Below, one piece after another: positions 44,062 to 53,294 of a stretch of DNA of 64,000 nucleotides. The stretch lies in NCBI RefSeq assembly GCF_000800455.1, contig NZ_CP007456.1:1116001-1180000 (forward strand). Direction: 5' to 3'. The position numbers and the translations under genes are program-made. The notes beneath the pieces are model-generated. The model was not told the DNA's origin. It saw only the letters and a program-made list of their open reading frames with translations, and made no database searches. Every line of letters begins with the position of its first letter. The stretch's first letter is position 1. Source of the DNA: Bifidobacterium catenulatum PV20-2 (lineage in GTDB: Bacteria > Actinomycetota > Actinomycetes > Actinomycetales > Bifidobacteriaceae).

Positions 44062-44652
44062 ATGGCAGCGCGTAGAAGTGGCGATCCCCGACGTTTGGAC
44101 CCGTTGTCCGGACGATTCACGGATTACATCGTGATCGATACGGAAACAACCGGATTGAGTGTGCGCAAAGGCGCCAGGCTCATTGAGATCGGCGCGGTCA
44201 AAATTCACAATGATGAGCTGGTCGACGAATTCGACCAGCTCATCAACCCGTTCGAACACGTCCCGTCAAGAATCACTGGTTTGACGGGAATCGACGATGG
44301 CATGCTGCTCGGCAAACCGGATGTGCGTGAAGCCATGGATGAGTTTGCACGCTGGTGTTCGGACACAGCCGTGGTCATGGCGCACAATGCGTCCTTCGAC
44401 ATGTCGTTCCTCGACAATGCTGTACAGCTCGCTTACTCGGAGCGTGACGCGCGCTTTGCGCACCATTTCGTCGACACGTTAGACCTCAGCCGTCGACTGC
44501 ATCCGGAAAAACGAAGCCACAAGGTTTCCACCCTCATCGTCGACTACCACATCGCCGACATGGAGGAGCACCGCGCATTGTCCGACGCCAGGCAGGAGTG
44601 GATGCTGTATCGCGCCATGCGTGACGAGGCCGAGCTGCTCGGCATGCTCTGA
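44062..44652 (+). CDS. DnaQ-like 3'-5' exonuclease
   Basis: A 196-residue DEDDh exonuclease with all three motifs: VIDTETTGLS (Asp26, Glu28), AHNASFDMSFL and HRALSDARQEW. It resembles the epsilon proofreading subunit or the exonuclease domain of PolC/DinG proteins, but stands alone. It may proofread DNA or degrade RNA/DNA ends. GGAGGTGA precedes the ATG. It faces the convergent symporter gene. Confidence 0.88.
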   Translation: MAARRSGDPRRLDPLSGRFTDYIVIDTETTGLSVRKGARLIEIGAVKIHNDELVDEFDQLINPFEHVPSRITGLTGIDDGMLLGKPDVREAMDEFARWCSDTAVVMAHNASFDMSFLDNAVQLAYSERDARFAHHFVDTLDLSRRLHPEKRSHKVSTLIVDYHIADMEEHRALSDARQEWMLYRAMRDEAELLGML

Positions 44653-44720
44653 CAGCCTAACGTCGTTCGAACACTTCGATCCGGTATTCTCCCACAGGTG
44701 TCTGTTGATTTGTGGATGGA

Positions 44721-46253
44721 TTATTTGTTTGGCTTCGTGCCGCAGCAGGCGTCATCTCCGCTGGCGGAGAGCACTGCATTGGGAGCGAAGTTCAGGGTGA
44801 AACCGCTCTGTTGTTGGGAGACGTTGGCTGAATCGGATTTGGCGTCATTCGTGATATTTGCCCTCTGCGAGGGCTCTGTCCCGGTTAGAGCCTGCGTGGC
44901 GGTTTGCCTGAATCGTTCGCCGTCGTTGAGGTCGTCGGAGTATTCTTTGCGCCCATAGTAGAGGTCGGCATCCAGCTGATGCTCGGTCTGCGCGACGATT
45001 ACTGCGGTATTGGCTGCACCTGCGACATTCAGCGCGGTGCGCCCCATGTCGACGATCTGGCTGATCGGCTGGCTGATCGCGATGAATGGAATCGGCAGAC
45101 CAGCTGCGGCGAACAATGAGGTGGCGGTGATGGTGGCAGTGCCGGGCACGCCCACGGTTCCTATTGAGACCAGCAGCGTAAGCACCACGAGGAACAGGTA
45201 TTGTGCGGGGGAGTAGTTCAGCCCTTGCGCATGGACGGCGAACACCGCCAGCAGCATCGGCCATACGCCTGCGCATCCGGGCATGCCGAGGTTAGCTCCC
45301 AGTCCGGCAACGAACGAGGCGATATCTCCTGGAACGCCTGCGCTACGTAACTGACGCACGGTGACTGGAATCGTGCCGATGCTGCTTTCCGAGGTGAACG
45401 CGACCACTCCGGCAGGAAAGAACGCTTTGAAGAAGTGGATTGGATTCAACTTCGTTACGGCCGCGAGGACCAGCGGCTGCACGAGGAACAGCTGCAGAAC
45501 GATTGCGATGTAAGCGACCACCAAGGCGAGGATCAGCGGTAGCAAGGTGGATACGTCGCTACCGCTCACCGCTTCGGCGATAAGGGAAAGCACCGCGTAT
45601 GGAGTGAATCCGACGACGATTTGGGTTGCTTTGGAGAAGACCACATTGCCTGCGTCGATGAAAGTTTTGAACGGAGCGACTGCCGAACGTCCTTTGTCTG
45701 TAGATGCGGCTGCGTTGTATGCAAGGGCCGTCAGGATGGCGAACAGCACGATAGGGACGACTTGGTTGTTAGCCCAGCTGTCCGCGATGTTGTGTGGAAA
45801 CAGGTTGATGATGGTGTCGAGAACGGCAGGAACGTCATGTTGTTTGTAGTCGCTCGGCAAGGTGTAGTGGAAACCACGCCCCAGCTGGAACGCTTGTGAC
45901 AGGATTAGAGTAAGTAGTGAAGCCGTCGCGGTGTTAAGCAGCAGGAAGAATACGGTTTTCGCACCAATATTCTTTAAGCGTATGGATTCTCCAAGGTTCG
46001 TGATGCTGGAGATGATGCTGAACAGCAGCAGCGGAACCACCAGTGCGGTAATTGCGTTGGACCAGATGGAACCTACCGCGCCGACATAATCAGTGTGGCC
46101 TTTGAAAGCGATTCCCAAAATGATACCGAATACCGTTGCAAGCAGCACTCGTGTAGTGAATCCTGCGTTTTTCTTATGTTTGAGGAACGATAGGACGGCG
46201 AACAGGAACGCGGCTACGCCGAGCGCGATCCAATCGTATGCGATATCTGACAT
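44721..46253 (-). CDS. DAACS symporter, likely cystine/amino acid uptake
   Basis: A 510-residue membrane protein of the dicarboxylate/amino acid:cation symporter family, with about eight membrane segments and two hairpins. Signature parts are SNAITALVVPLLLFSIISSI, PAGVVAFTSESSIGTIPVTV and GTVGVPGTATITATSLFAAAGLP. It is closest in look to L-cystine transporters of the TcyP group rather than to glutamate carriers. The C-terminal 85 residues form a hydrophilic tail. The substrate is inferred. Confidence 0.82.
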   Translation of the reverse strand: MSDIAYDWIALGVAAFLFAVLSFLKHKKNAGFTTRVLLATVFGIILGIAFKGHTDYVGAVGSIWSNAITALVVPLLLFSIISSITNLGESIRLKNIGAKTVFFLLLNTATASLLTLILSQAFQLGRGFHYTLPSDYKQHDVPAVLDTIINLFPHNIADSWANNQVVPIVLFAILTALAYNAAASTDKGRSAVAPFKTFIDAGNVVFSKATQIVVGFTPYAVLSLIAEAVSGSDVSTLLPLILALVVAYIAIVLQLFLVQPLVLAAVTKLNPIHFFKAFFPAGVVAFTSESSIGTIPVTVRQLRSAGVPGDIASFVAGLGANLGMPGCAGVWPMLLAVFAVHAQGLNYSPAQYLFLVVLTLLVSIGTVGVPGTATITATSLFAAAGLPIPFIAISQPISQIVDMGRTALNVAGAANTAVIVAQTEHQLDADLYYGRKEYSDDLNDGERFRQTATQALTGTEPSQRANITNDAKSDSANVSQQQSGFTLNFAPNAVLSASGDDACCGTKPNK

Positions 46254-46550
46254 TATTGCTATTCCCTTCCCAAAAATGATGATGCGTTACGTGAGATACC
46301 CCCACGTTCATGTCGGACATCAATCTATCCGCTCGTTCTTCGGCGCAACGCCTTGTGGCTATTGCCGTTTTCTATAGTCGTTTATCACACGGCAGTCATT
46401 CCAAGGCGTACAGGCTGACATTCCAGTGTTCCGTAAGTCGTTCCAAGACGTGGTTGTTTTGCGTTTAGGGAGGGCTCGTTTTAATATGGAGCGTCGGATG
46501 ACTGGCTTCGTGTCTGAATTTGTTAGGTCCTGAGGAATTGGAGATTAGAC
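46254..46550. other. Divergent intergenic region symporter/glmU
   Basis: No gene is seen. It contains the promoter for glmU described separately and must hold the promoter of the leftward symporter gene. No strong hairpin was found. Confidence 0.5.
46459..46487 (+). promoter_or_regulatory. Promoter candidate for the glmU operon
   Basis: TTGCGT (46459-46464) and TAATAT (46482-46487) are separated by exactly 17 bp, about 64 bp before the glmU start. Confidence 0.55.
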
Positions 46551-47933
46551 ATGGCATTAAGCGCCGCGATTATTCTTGCGGCGGGTGAGGGTACCCGCAT
46601 GCGTTCCAACAAGCCGAAAGTGCTGCACACTTTGGCTGGAAAGACGTTTTTGAACCGTGTGATGGATTCCGTGGCAGCGCTCGACCCTGAAACGTTGGCC
46701 GTGGTCGTGCACTACCAGGCGGAACGAGTCGCCGAAGCGGCCCGCTCCTACAATGAGCATGTCACCATTGTCAACCAGGATGACATTCCCGGCACCGGAC
46801 GAGCCGTGCAGTGCGCCATGACGCAGTTGAAGGAGCAAGGCGGTCTTGACGGCTCGGTACTGATCGCAGCTTCGGATATGCCGTTGCTCGACGCCGACAC
46901 GTTGAACCAGCTGCTTGCCTTCCATGAGCAGAGCGGCAATGGTGCCACTGTGCTCACCACCATTCTTGACGATCCTACTGGCTATGGCCGCATCATCCGC
47001 GACAGCGAAGGCAACGTGCTGCGCATTGTGGAACAGAAGGACGCCAACAGTAGCGAACTGGCCGTGCATGAAGTGAACACGTCCGTCTACGTGTTCGACG
47101 CCAAACTGCTGGCTGAAGCGATCGCCAACCTCAAATCCAACAATGCTCAGGGCGAGTTCTACCTGACCGACGCACTCGAAACCGCCAAAGCCAACGGTGC
47201 CGTCGGTGCGTTCGCCGCCCCCGACCCGTTGAGCGTCGAAGGTGTCAATGACCGCGTGCAGCTTGCGGCGCTTGCCAAAGCCCACAACAAGCGTGTCTGC
47301 GAGCGTTGGATGCGTGAAGGCGTGACTATTCTCGACCCTGAAACCACGTGGATCGAAGATGACGTGCGTATCGAACGTGATGCCGTGATCCTTCCCGGAT
47401 GCTTCCTCGAAGGCAATACGGTGATTGGCGAGGGCGCGCAGGTCGGTCCATACACGACGCTTATTAGTGCGGTCATCGATGCCGATGCCCATGTGGAGCG
47501 TTCCCGCGTGCAGGAGAGCCACATTGGCCGCGCCGCCAACATCGGCCCGTGGACGTACTTGCGCCCGGGCAACGATCTTGGTGAAGAATCCAAGGCCGGT
47601 GCCTTCGTGGAAATGAAGAAGGCACACATCGGCAACGGCACCAAGGTGCCGCATCTGAGCTATGTGGGCGACGCCGACTTGGGCGAGCATACCAACATCG
47701 GCGGCGGTACCATCACTGCCAACTATGATGGCGTGCATAAGCACCACACCACCATCGGATCGAACGTGCACGTCGGTGCCGGCAACCTGTTCGTGGCTCC
47801 TGTCGAAGTCGGCAACGGCGTCACTACCGGCGCTGGTTCCGTGGTCCGCCACGATGTTCCGGACGATTCCATGGTTTATTCCGAAAATACACAACATGTA
47901 GTAGAGGGCTGGAAGCCCGAATGGGAGCGCTGA
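46551..47933 (+). CDS. glmU: Bifunctional GlmU (GlcNAc-1-P uridyltransferase / GlcN-1-P acetyltransferase)
   Basis: A 460-residue enzyme that makes UDP-GlcNAc for the cell wall. The N-terminal pyrophosphorylase has AIILAAGEGTRMRSNKPKVLH and GTGRAVQCAM. The C-terminal left-handed beta-helix has hexapeptide repeats (AFVEMKKAHIGNGTKVPHLS, GGGTITANYDGVHKHHTTIG). Length is normal for the family. It is followed two bases later by rsfS, so the two are cotranscribed. Confidence 0.96.
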   Translation: MALSAAIILAAGEGTRMRSNKPKVLHTLAGKTFLNRVMDSVAALDPETLAVVVHYQAERVAEAARSYNEHVTIVNQDDIPGTGRAVQCAMTQLKEQGGLDGSVLIAASDMPLLDADTLNQLLAFHEQSGNGATVLTTILDDPTGYGRIIRDSEGNVLRIVEQKDANSSELAVHEVNTSVYVFDAKLLAEAIANLKSNNAQGEFYLTDALETAKANGAVGAFAAPDPLSVEGVNDRVQLAALAKAHNKRVCERWMREGVTILDPETTWIEDDVRIERDAVILPGCFLEGNTVIGEGAQVGPYTTLISAVIDADAHVERSRVQESHIGRAANIGPWTYLRPGNDLGEESKAGAFVEMKKAHIGNGTKVPHLSYVGDADLGEHTNIGGGTITANYDGVHKHHTTIGSNVHVGAGNLFVAPVEVGNGVTTGAGSVVRHDVPDDSMVYSENTQHVVEGWKPEWER

Positions 47934-47935
47934 AT

Positions 47936-48343
47936 ATGCCGGCAGTACAAGATTCCATCGACGCCATCCGCATCGCCGCAGCCGCGGCTGACCGTATGAA
48001 GGCCACGGACCTTATAGCCTTCGACGTCACCGAACCATTGGCCATTACCGACGCGATGCTCGTCGCCACCGCTTCGAACGAACGTCAGGTGTTGGCCGTC
48101 GCCGAAGAAATCGAAAAGGACCTGTATCTCAAAAGCGGTAAGCGCCAGCCGCGTTCCCGCGAAGGCCTGACCGAAGGCCAGTGGGTGCTGCTCGACTACG
48201 GTGATTTCGTGATTCACGTCATGCATCAGGAATCTCGTGACTTCTACCGTCTCGAACGCCTGTGGAAGGATTGCCCAAGCATCGATCTGCAGCTCGAACA
48301 TCCTGAAACCTCCGACGAAGAGACCACGGAAACCGCGGAATAA
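47936..48343 (+). CDS. rsfS: Ribosome silencing factor RsfS
   Basis: A 135-residue protein of the DUF143/RsfS family that binds ribosomal protein uL14 and blocks subunit joining in poor conditions. Conserved parts are AFDVTEPLAITDAMLVATASNERQV, WVLLDYGDFVIHVMHQESRDFYRLERLW. The start ATG at 47936 is two bases after the glmU stop. An acidic C-terminal tail (SDEETTETAE) is present. Confidence 0.94.
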   Translation: MPAVQDSIDAIRIAAAAADRMKATDLIAFDVTEPLAITDAMLVATASNERQVLAVAEEIEKDLYLKSGKRQPRSREGLTEGQWVLLDYGDFVIHVMHQESRDFYRLERLWKDCPSIDLQLEHPETSDEETTETAE

Positions 48344-48449
48344 CACGTACGAACATGCCTTCACGTTTGGATGCGGAAGGCATGTTTTCATATCAAGCGA
48401 AATAGTATTCGCAAATTCCATAATCGAGAAAGCAACGGAGAACAGCAGT

Positions 48450-49181
48450 ATGCCTCGAAACGTTGAACTTGAGCATAACAGCGCAGTACCGGAACATGTG
48501 CACGCCATCACGCTGGTGCGTCACGGGCGCACTGCCTACAATGCGCAACATCGTCTGCAAGGCCAGATCGACATTCCCCTCGACGAAGTAGGCCAGTGGC
48601 AGGTTCGTCAAACAGCGGTCGCATTGCGTGAACTGTATGTTGACCGTCGCCCCGATATTCCGAACCGGCTGGTCGTATGCTCTGATCTGGGGCGTGCCTC
48701 TGCCACGGCGCATGCGTTTGCCGATCCGCTCGGGCTGGAGGTGCATCCGGACGCCCGCGTGCGCGAACGCAGCTTCGGAGACTGGGAAGGCATTCCCGTC
48801 GAGGAGCTTGCGCAGCGGTATCCGGAAGACTATCGCTCCTGGGCCGAGTTCCGCGGCGGTGAACTTAAATACGGTGCGGAACCCAAGGAAGAGGTGGGGC
48901 GTCGTGGCGTTGAAGCGTTGAACGATTGGGCGTTCCGTGCCGGATCCGACACGGATCTGTACGTGTTCTCGCATGGTGCATGGATTTCCCAAACGTTGCA
49001 GACGCTGCTGGGAATGGCGGATGTGCATAGCGATTTCGCCGACATTTTGTCGATGCGCAACGCTCACTGGGTACGGCTCATTCCATTGGAGATCGGTTCC
49101 ACATTGCGTTGGCGTTTGATGGACTACAACCATGGTCCCGCCATTGCCGATTCCGAGGAATGGGAACATCCCAACCTGTAG
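48450..49181 (+). CDS. Histidine phosphatase family protein (PGM-like), paralogue 1
   Basis: A 243-residue protein with the phosphohistidine motif LVRHGRTAYN (His25), RERSFGDWEG and a second His in VFSHGAWI. These fit branch 1 histidine phosphatases such as cofactor-dependent mutase-like phosphatases. Substrate unknown; next to rsfS in many actinobacteria such a gene is annotated as a phosphoglycerate mutase, but it lacks features needed to claim glycolytic activity. The ATG at 48450 follows GGAG by nine bases. Confidence 0.85.
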   Translation: MPRNVELEHNSAVPEHVHAITLVRHGRTAYNAQHRLQGQIDIPLDEVGQWQVRQTAVALRELYVDRRPDIPNRLVVCSDLGRASATAHAFADPLGLEVHPDARVRERSFGDWEGIPVEELAQRYPEDYRSWAEFRGGELKYGAEPKEEVGRRGVEALNDWAFRAGSDTDLYVFSHGAWISQTLQTLLGMADVHSDFADILSMRNAHWVRLIPLEIGSTLRWRLMDYNHGPAIADSEEWEHPNL

Positions 49182-49283
49182 CCAGTCTGCAAGCGTCGTC
49201 ATGTAATAGCTGGTCGCTGTTTTTTCAAGCTTTTCACAGAATCGCCAGTACTTTCATAGCGAAATTAGCTATCGTCATGGCTT

Positions 49284-50399
49284 GTGAAAAACTTTTTTAA
49301 GGGAATCTCTTTTTCGTCGATTTGCGCGGGCGCGCTGGCGGCGGTCACGTCATTCCTACTTTCTGCGAAAATCGGTATCGCGGGATCGGTGATTGGCGTG
49401 GCTGCGGGCTCGGTTGTTTCCGCGGTTGCCACGCAGGTGTACAAGAACGTTTTGAAGGCGTCGGGGGAGAAGATCCAACAGGCCGTGCCGTTACCGTCAA
49501 GTAGTGATGCGGCTGCGGATGAAACGCAGGTGCTTGGCTCTTCTACGAAGGGTGACGAGACGAGGATTATCGGATCGTCTCCTGTTGCGTTGGATGCCAC
49601 GATGGTATTGTCCAATGATGCGACTGCGGTAGCGCCGTCCCTCTCGCAGCGTGTCATTTCCTCCGAGCAGGAGGATGAGGATGCTACCCGCGCGCTTGGT
49701 GATATTGCCGGAGCGGGGGAAACTTCCGTATTCCCGAACGGGCAACGTGGTGTTGGTAGCGCTAGCATCGCCAACGAAAAATCCACTGCTCGTAACGCGC
49801 GTGATGTCCGAGTGCAGCATGCGGGACAGCGTTCCTCGAATTGGTTGCATAGCAAACACGCTCCGGCGATCATCGCATTCGTCAGCGCTTTGGTTGGTGT
49901 TGGAGTGAGCGCGGGATTGATTCTCGCTTTCACCGGCGGTCAGGGAACGGATACCGTGGTGCGTAATGTGGTACATGAAAAGGTTGTGCCTTCGCATGAA
50001 AACACTGGCGATTCCGGATTCGGTAATGAGCAGGCTCCTGCGCAGAAGCCCAAGTCCGATTCCACGGATTCGAATGATGAAACCACCACGGGAGGCAGCG
50101 ACAAGACCACCAGCGGTTCCACCGACTCGTCCACTTCCAATGGCACGTCAAGCAATACCACCAATGGTTCCACGTCCGGAAACAGCGGATCGTCATCTGA
50201 TAATTCCAGCAACGGTCCCAGCCAGACCGGGACGGACACGTCCAACGGTACCAGCTCGAACGGAGGCACGTCAGGCACCACTGGTGATGGTTCATCATCG
50301 GGAACTGGAAGTAGTGGCACTGACGGATCGACAGGTACTGGCACATCGGGATCCACCAACGGTACTACCGGTTCTACAGGAGACGCAAGCAGCAACTAG
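49284..50399 (+). CDS. Membrane protein with Ser/Thr/Gly-rich extracellular tail
   Basis: A 371-residue protein starting at GTG. Hydrophobic segments are near residues 8-48 (two) and 195-215 (HAPAIIAFVSALVGVGVSAGLILAF). The cytoplasmic middle part is acidic and contains DATMVLSN and ETQVLGS-type repeats that look like phospho-threonine sites recognised by FHA proteins. The last 130 residues are almost only Ser, Thr, Gly, Asn and Asp, probably an exposed and possibly glycosylated stalk. Function unknown. Confidence 0.75.
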   Translation: MKNFFKGISFSSICAGALAAVTSFLLSAKIGIAGSVIGVAAGSVVSAVATQVYKNVLKASGEKIQQAVPLPSSSDAAADETQVLGSSTKGDETRIIGSSPVALDATMVLSNDATAVAPSLSQRVISSEQEDEDATRALGDIAGAGETSVFPNGQRGVGSASIANEKSTARNARDVRVQHAGQRSSNWLHSKHAPAIIAFVSALVGVGVSAGLILAFTGGQGTDTVVRNVVHEKVVPSHENTGDSGFGNEQAPAQKPKSDSTDSNDETTTGGSDKTTSGSTDSSTSNGTSSNTTNGSTSGNSGSSSDNSSNGPSQTGTDTSNGTSSNGGTSGTTGDGSSSGTGSSGTDGSTGTGTSGSTNGTTGSTGDASSN

Positions 50400-50536
50400 C
50401 ATTACTGGTGTTGCACATTCCATGTCGCCCGCATAGTGTGATTGCATATGACGTTTTCCCCAAGCGGACGACACGCCGGAAGTTGCATGGCTCATGTCTG
50501 TGATGTACCTTATATGAGGTTTGCAGAGCAGACTTC

Positions 50537-50609
50537 GGGGCTATGGCGCAGCTGGTAGCGCATCTCCATGGCATGGAGAGGGTCAGGGGTTCGAATCCCC
50601 TTAGCTCCA
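50537..50609 (+). tRNA. tRNA-Ala (GGC)
   Basis: Acceptor GGGGCTA/TAGCTCC, anticodon arm TCTCC-ATGGCAT-GGAGA (GGC), T arm AGGGG-TTCGAAT-CCCCT, discriminator A. It is chromosomal and followed by a terminator. Confidence 0.95.
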
Positions 50610-50622
50610 CCCATCATCGAGG

Positions 50623-50648
50623 GCCACTCCGTAAGGGGTGGCTTTTTT
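50623..50648 (+). terminator. Terminator of tRNA-Ala
   Basis: GCCACTCC/GGGGTGGC stem with loop GTAA and six T. Confidence 0.9.
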
Positions 50649-50970
50649 CATTGAGACGCTGTTTCGCGGAAGTGCTTGCCGAACCTCAAAAACGTCTTAA
50701 GGTGGTGGAAACCGGTTATAAGGTGGTACGAAGGTGGTAAAGAAGCGGGCCTTCCGCGACGATGCAGCGAACCTTCGGCAAGGATCGTATACAAGCCGAA
50801 CAAGCAGACGCATGAACGACCCGCGTCGGCAGAGGCGTTAGTGACGGACGGTAGAGCCGACATGGGCTTATTGTTGATTTTCATTCATAGATGCTCTGTC
50901 TTGTCTTCTGAGTGCTTCTAATTTATAATTCTCATAAAATATAAATAACTTTTTGAAAGCAGTGACCGTC
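50649..50970. other. Intergenic region with AAGGTGGT repeats
   Basis: No supported gene. Three direct copies of AAGGTGGT start at 50699, 50720 and 50731. The last 70 bases before the Fic gene are very AT-rich (TTTATAATTCTCATAAAATATAAATAA), which could hold a promoter. It lies between a tRNA and a gene of different composition, a common place for integrated DNA. Confidence 0.45.
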
Positions 50971-52233
50971 ATGAGCATGGAATACAGGACTTTGGCGCGG
51001 CTGTTCCACGCCGACAGGAGTACGGACTCCTACGCCAACCACGACCGGCTCGTCAGACAACGCCTCGAAGCGGACTCCACATTCACAACCGGAATCGGCA
51101 CACCCTTGGGCGAACTGTTCATCGCCACGCCGCGCTGCGTGTGCATGCTCACACAGAAGGTGCTCCTCGCCGAACGCCGGGTATCGGCCATGTGGCGGAG
51201 TATCCCAGGAGTCATGCGGTGGAACTACATCTACCACGCCATATCCGAGGAATTGCTCGCCACCAACGAGATGGAGGGGGTCAGGTCGACGCGGAAGGAG
51301 ACGGAAGCCGCCGTGGCCGCAGCCCGGCAGGCCAGGACCGAGGGCGACATGGAGAAGGCCAGGTTCGGCGAGTTCGCGAAACTGTATCTCAACCTCACCA
51401 ATCGCGACGTTGAACTGCCCAAGACTCTCGAAGACATCAGGGACATCTACGATAAGATAGCCCTCGACGAGATCGACGACAAGGACAGGCCCGACGGGGA
51501 GCTGTTCAGGAAAGGTGATGTCGAGGTCCAAGGACCGCACGGCACCGTCATCCACAGCGGCGTCAGCAGCGAGGCGCGGATATCAGCGCTGCTCGCACAG
51601 ATGATGGACCTCGCCCGGTCGGATACCATACCATTCTTGCAGCGGGCGATAGCCAGCCACTTCCTGTTCGAATACATCCACCCGTTCTACGACGGCAACG
51701 GCAGGACAGGCAGGTATCTGCTCGCGCTCTATCTCAGCCACGACCTCACTCTGCCCACCGTGCTGTCCCTCTCCAGGACGATCGCGGAGAACAAGAACGA
51801 ATACTACAAGGCGTTCACTGAGGCCGAGGGCAAACTCAACAGCGGGGAACTCACGTTCTTCGTATACACCATCCTCGGACTCATCGAACGGGCGCAGGAA
51901 TCCCTGATTGAGGAGCTCGGCATCAAAATCGACCAGCTCGACAAGGCGACCGTCCTGCGTGATGAGCTACGGAGGGAACATGCGCTGTCCACGAACGCGA
52001 CCCTGCTTCTCTACGCAGTCATGCAGGAGGAGCTGTTCGACACCACCAAGTCCATGATGCTCGAAGATGCAGGCGGCGACCTTATGCTGACGAAACAGAC
52101 GATCCGCAAATACGTGGACGAGCTGGCGGGCGCGAGCCTCATCGAGTTCACAGGAAGACGCCCTCTCAGATTCAGGGCCTCCGAAGCGCTGCGCACGCGC
52201 ATACAAGCAAAGCGAGAATGGGGGATGGAATGA
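50971..52233 (+). CDS. Fic family protein (AMPylation-type)
   Basis: A 420-residue protein with the full Fic core HPFYDGNGRTGRYLL (His about 237), which transfers AMP or related groups to target proteins. An N-terminal inhibitory helix with T-N-E-M-E-G (about 98-103) matches the S/T-x-x-x-E-G motif of class II, self-inhibited Fic enzymes. The C-terminal ~70 residues form a winged-helix-like domain (MLTKQTIRKYVDELAGASLIEFTGRRPLRF). No antitoxin gene is adjacent. Codon use is C-rich while the flanks are AT-rich, suggesting transfer. Confidence 0.9.
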   Translation: MSMEYRTLARLFHADRSTDSYANHDRLVRQRLEADSTFTTGIGTPLGELFIATPRCVCMLTQKVLLAERRVSAMWRSIPGVMRWNYIYHAISEELLATNEMEGVRSTRKETEAAVAAARQARTEGDMEKARFGEFAKLYLNLTNRDVELPKTLEDIRDIYDKIALDEIDDKDRPDGELFRKGDVEVQGPHGTVIHSGVSSEARISALLAQMMDLARSDTIPFLQRAIASHFLFEYIHPFYDGNGRTGRYLLALYLSHDLTLPTVLSLSRTIAENKNEYYKAFTEAEGKLNSGELTFFVYTILGLIERAQESLIEELGIKIDQLDKATVLRDELRREHALSTNATLLLYAVMQEELFDTTKSMMLEDAGGDLMLTKQTIRKYVDELAGASLIEFTGRRPLRFRASEALRTRIQAKREWGME

Positions 52234-52279
52234 AATGCCTTTGTACTTTCTCTGTCAGATACTGTCTGACATATCTAAG

Positions 52280-52525
52280 TCAGCAAACAAGAATTGCCAC
52301 ATCGCAAAAAGCCCAGGCTAAATCGGAAATGTCTGAATCTGCATAAATTCTTTTGAGAGAAAAACCATCAATGGAATAAAGAAATTCACACACAATATCT
52401 AAACCGAGTACGAATAGCGGCATGCCGTAGGCTTTGTCTTTGAACCCATTGCGAATCAACTTGACGTGCATATCGTCTGGCAGATACTGCTGATGCCAAT
52501 CCAAAATCAATCCTTTCTTTTCCAT
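52280..52525 (-). CDS. Possible small gene or remnant, 81 aa
   Basis: The frame encodes MEKKGLILDWHQQYLPDD and a hydrophobic, aromatic-rich C-terminus. An AAAGGA motif lies inside the first codons, so the actual start may be the TTG at about 52504. No family was recognised. It lies in AT-rich DNA between the Fic gene and an oxidase-like gene. It could be a gene fragment; support is weak. Confidence 0.3.
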   Translation of the reverse strand: MEKKGLILDWHQQYLPDDMHVKLIRNGFKDKAYGMPLFVLGLDIVCEFLYSIDGFSLKRIYADSDISDLAWAFCDVAILVC

Positions 52526-52722
52526 GATTGATTGGATAGCGGATGATCGTGGTTTGACGCCTCAGCAAAGTGCGGAACAGGTGCTATCTCTCCTAAATGT
52601 GTTTTCAGATGAGGCACGTATGTGATGTTATTCACGTTGGGCGAACATGCGTTGTGGGGTTTCTTGCCGTAATCTGAAAGTATGTCCGCATTCCATGGGC
52701 ATGCAAACGAAAGGACGGCATC

Positions 52723-53127
52723 ATGGCAGATCTCACCGATGAGATGAAGGAATTTCTCAACAGCAACCTCGCATGGGTGGCCACCATCAGCAAAGAAGGC
52801 CAGGTTGATCTCGGACCGAAAATGAGCATGTTTATCATCGACAGCAACCATATCGGCTACCACGAGCGCACCGCGGGCCAAACATACCGTAACCTGCTTG
52901 ACGGCAGCGATCTGGTCGTCGCGGTCGCCAATCTTGAACAGAAGAAAGGCTACCGCTTCCGTGGCAACGTCGTGCTTCATTCCGACGATGCGATCTATGA
53001 CGAGCAGGTCAAGGTCGCTGAGGAACGCGGTACGAAAAAGCCGGTGACCATTCCGGTTCTGGAGATCACGGAAATTCAGGATCTCACCCCGGGCGCTACG
53101 GCAGGCAAAACCATCGTCAAGGACTGA
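52723..53127 (+). CDS. Pyridoxamine 5'-phosphate oxidase-like flavin-binding protein
   Basis: A 134-residue split-barrel protein: MKEFLNSNLAWVATISKEGQVDLGPKMSMFIID is the classic first half of the FMN-binding fold (PNPOx-like, pfam putative PNPOx). YHERTAGQTYRNLLDGSDLVVAVA covers the second half. Substrate unknown; related proteins bind FMN, F420 or heme. GAAAGGA precedes the ATG. A single-gene unit. Confidence 0.82.
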   Translation: MADLTDEMKEFLNSNLAWVATISKEGQVDLGPKMSMFIIDSNHIGYHERTAGQTYRNLLDGSDLVVAVANLEQKKGYRFRGNVVLHSDDAIYDEQVKVAEERGTKKPVTIPVLEITEIQDLTPGATAGKTIVKD

Positions 53128-53166
53128 TCAGTTCCATACTGAACCAGTCGAAACGACAATATCGGA

Positions 53167-53203
53167 GAACCGCAGACGGGACTGTATGTCCGGTCTGCGG
53201 TTC
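53167..53203 (+). terminator. Stem-loop after the oxidase-like gene
   Basis: GAACCGCAGAC/GTCTGCGGTTC, 11-bp perfect stem with a 15-base loop, no clear T run. Possible terminator. Confidence 0.5.
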
Positions 53204-53294
53204 GCTGTTATCGGAACGGAAGATCGCGAATCTGCAGCATATCGTTCGCGGCGGTTCGATCATGGATTCCTATACGGCAGCTGCATGCATGGGT

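Noticed and set aside
49940..50395. Leftward Val/Pro/Asp-rich frames opposite the Ser/Thr/Gly tail
   Set aside because: Shadow of a low-complexity plus-strand sequence.
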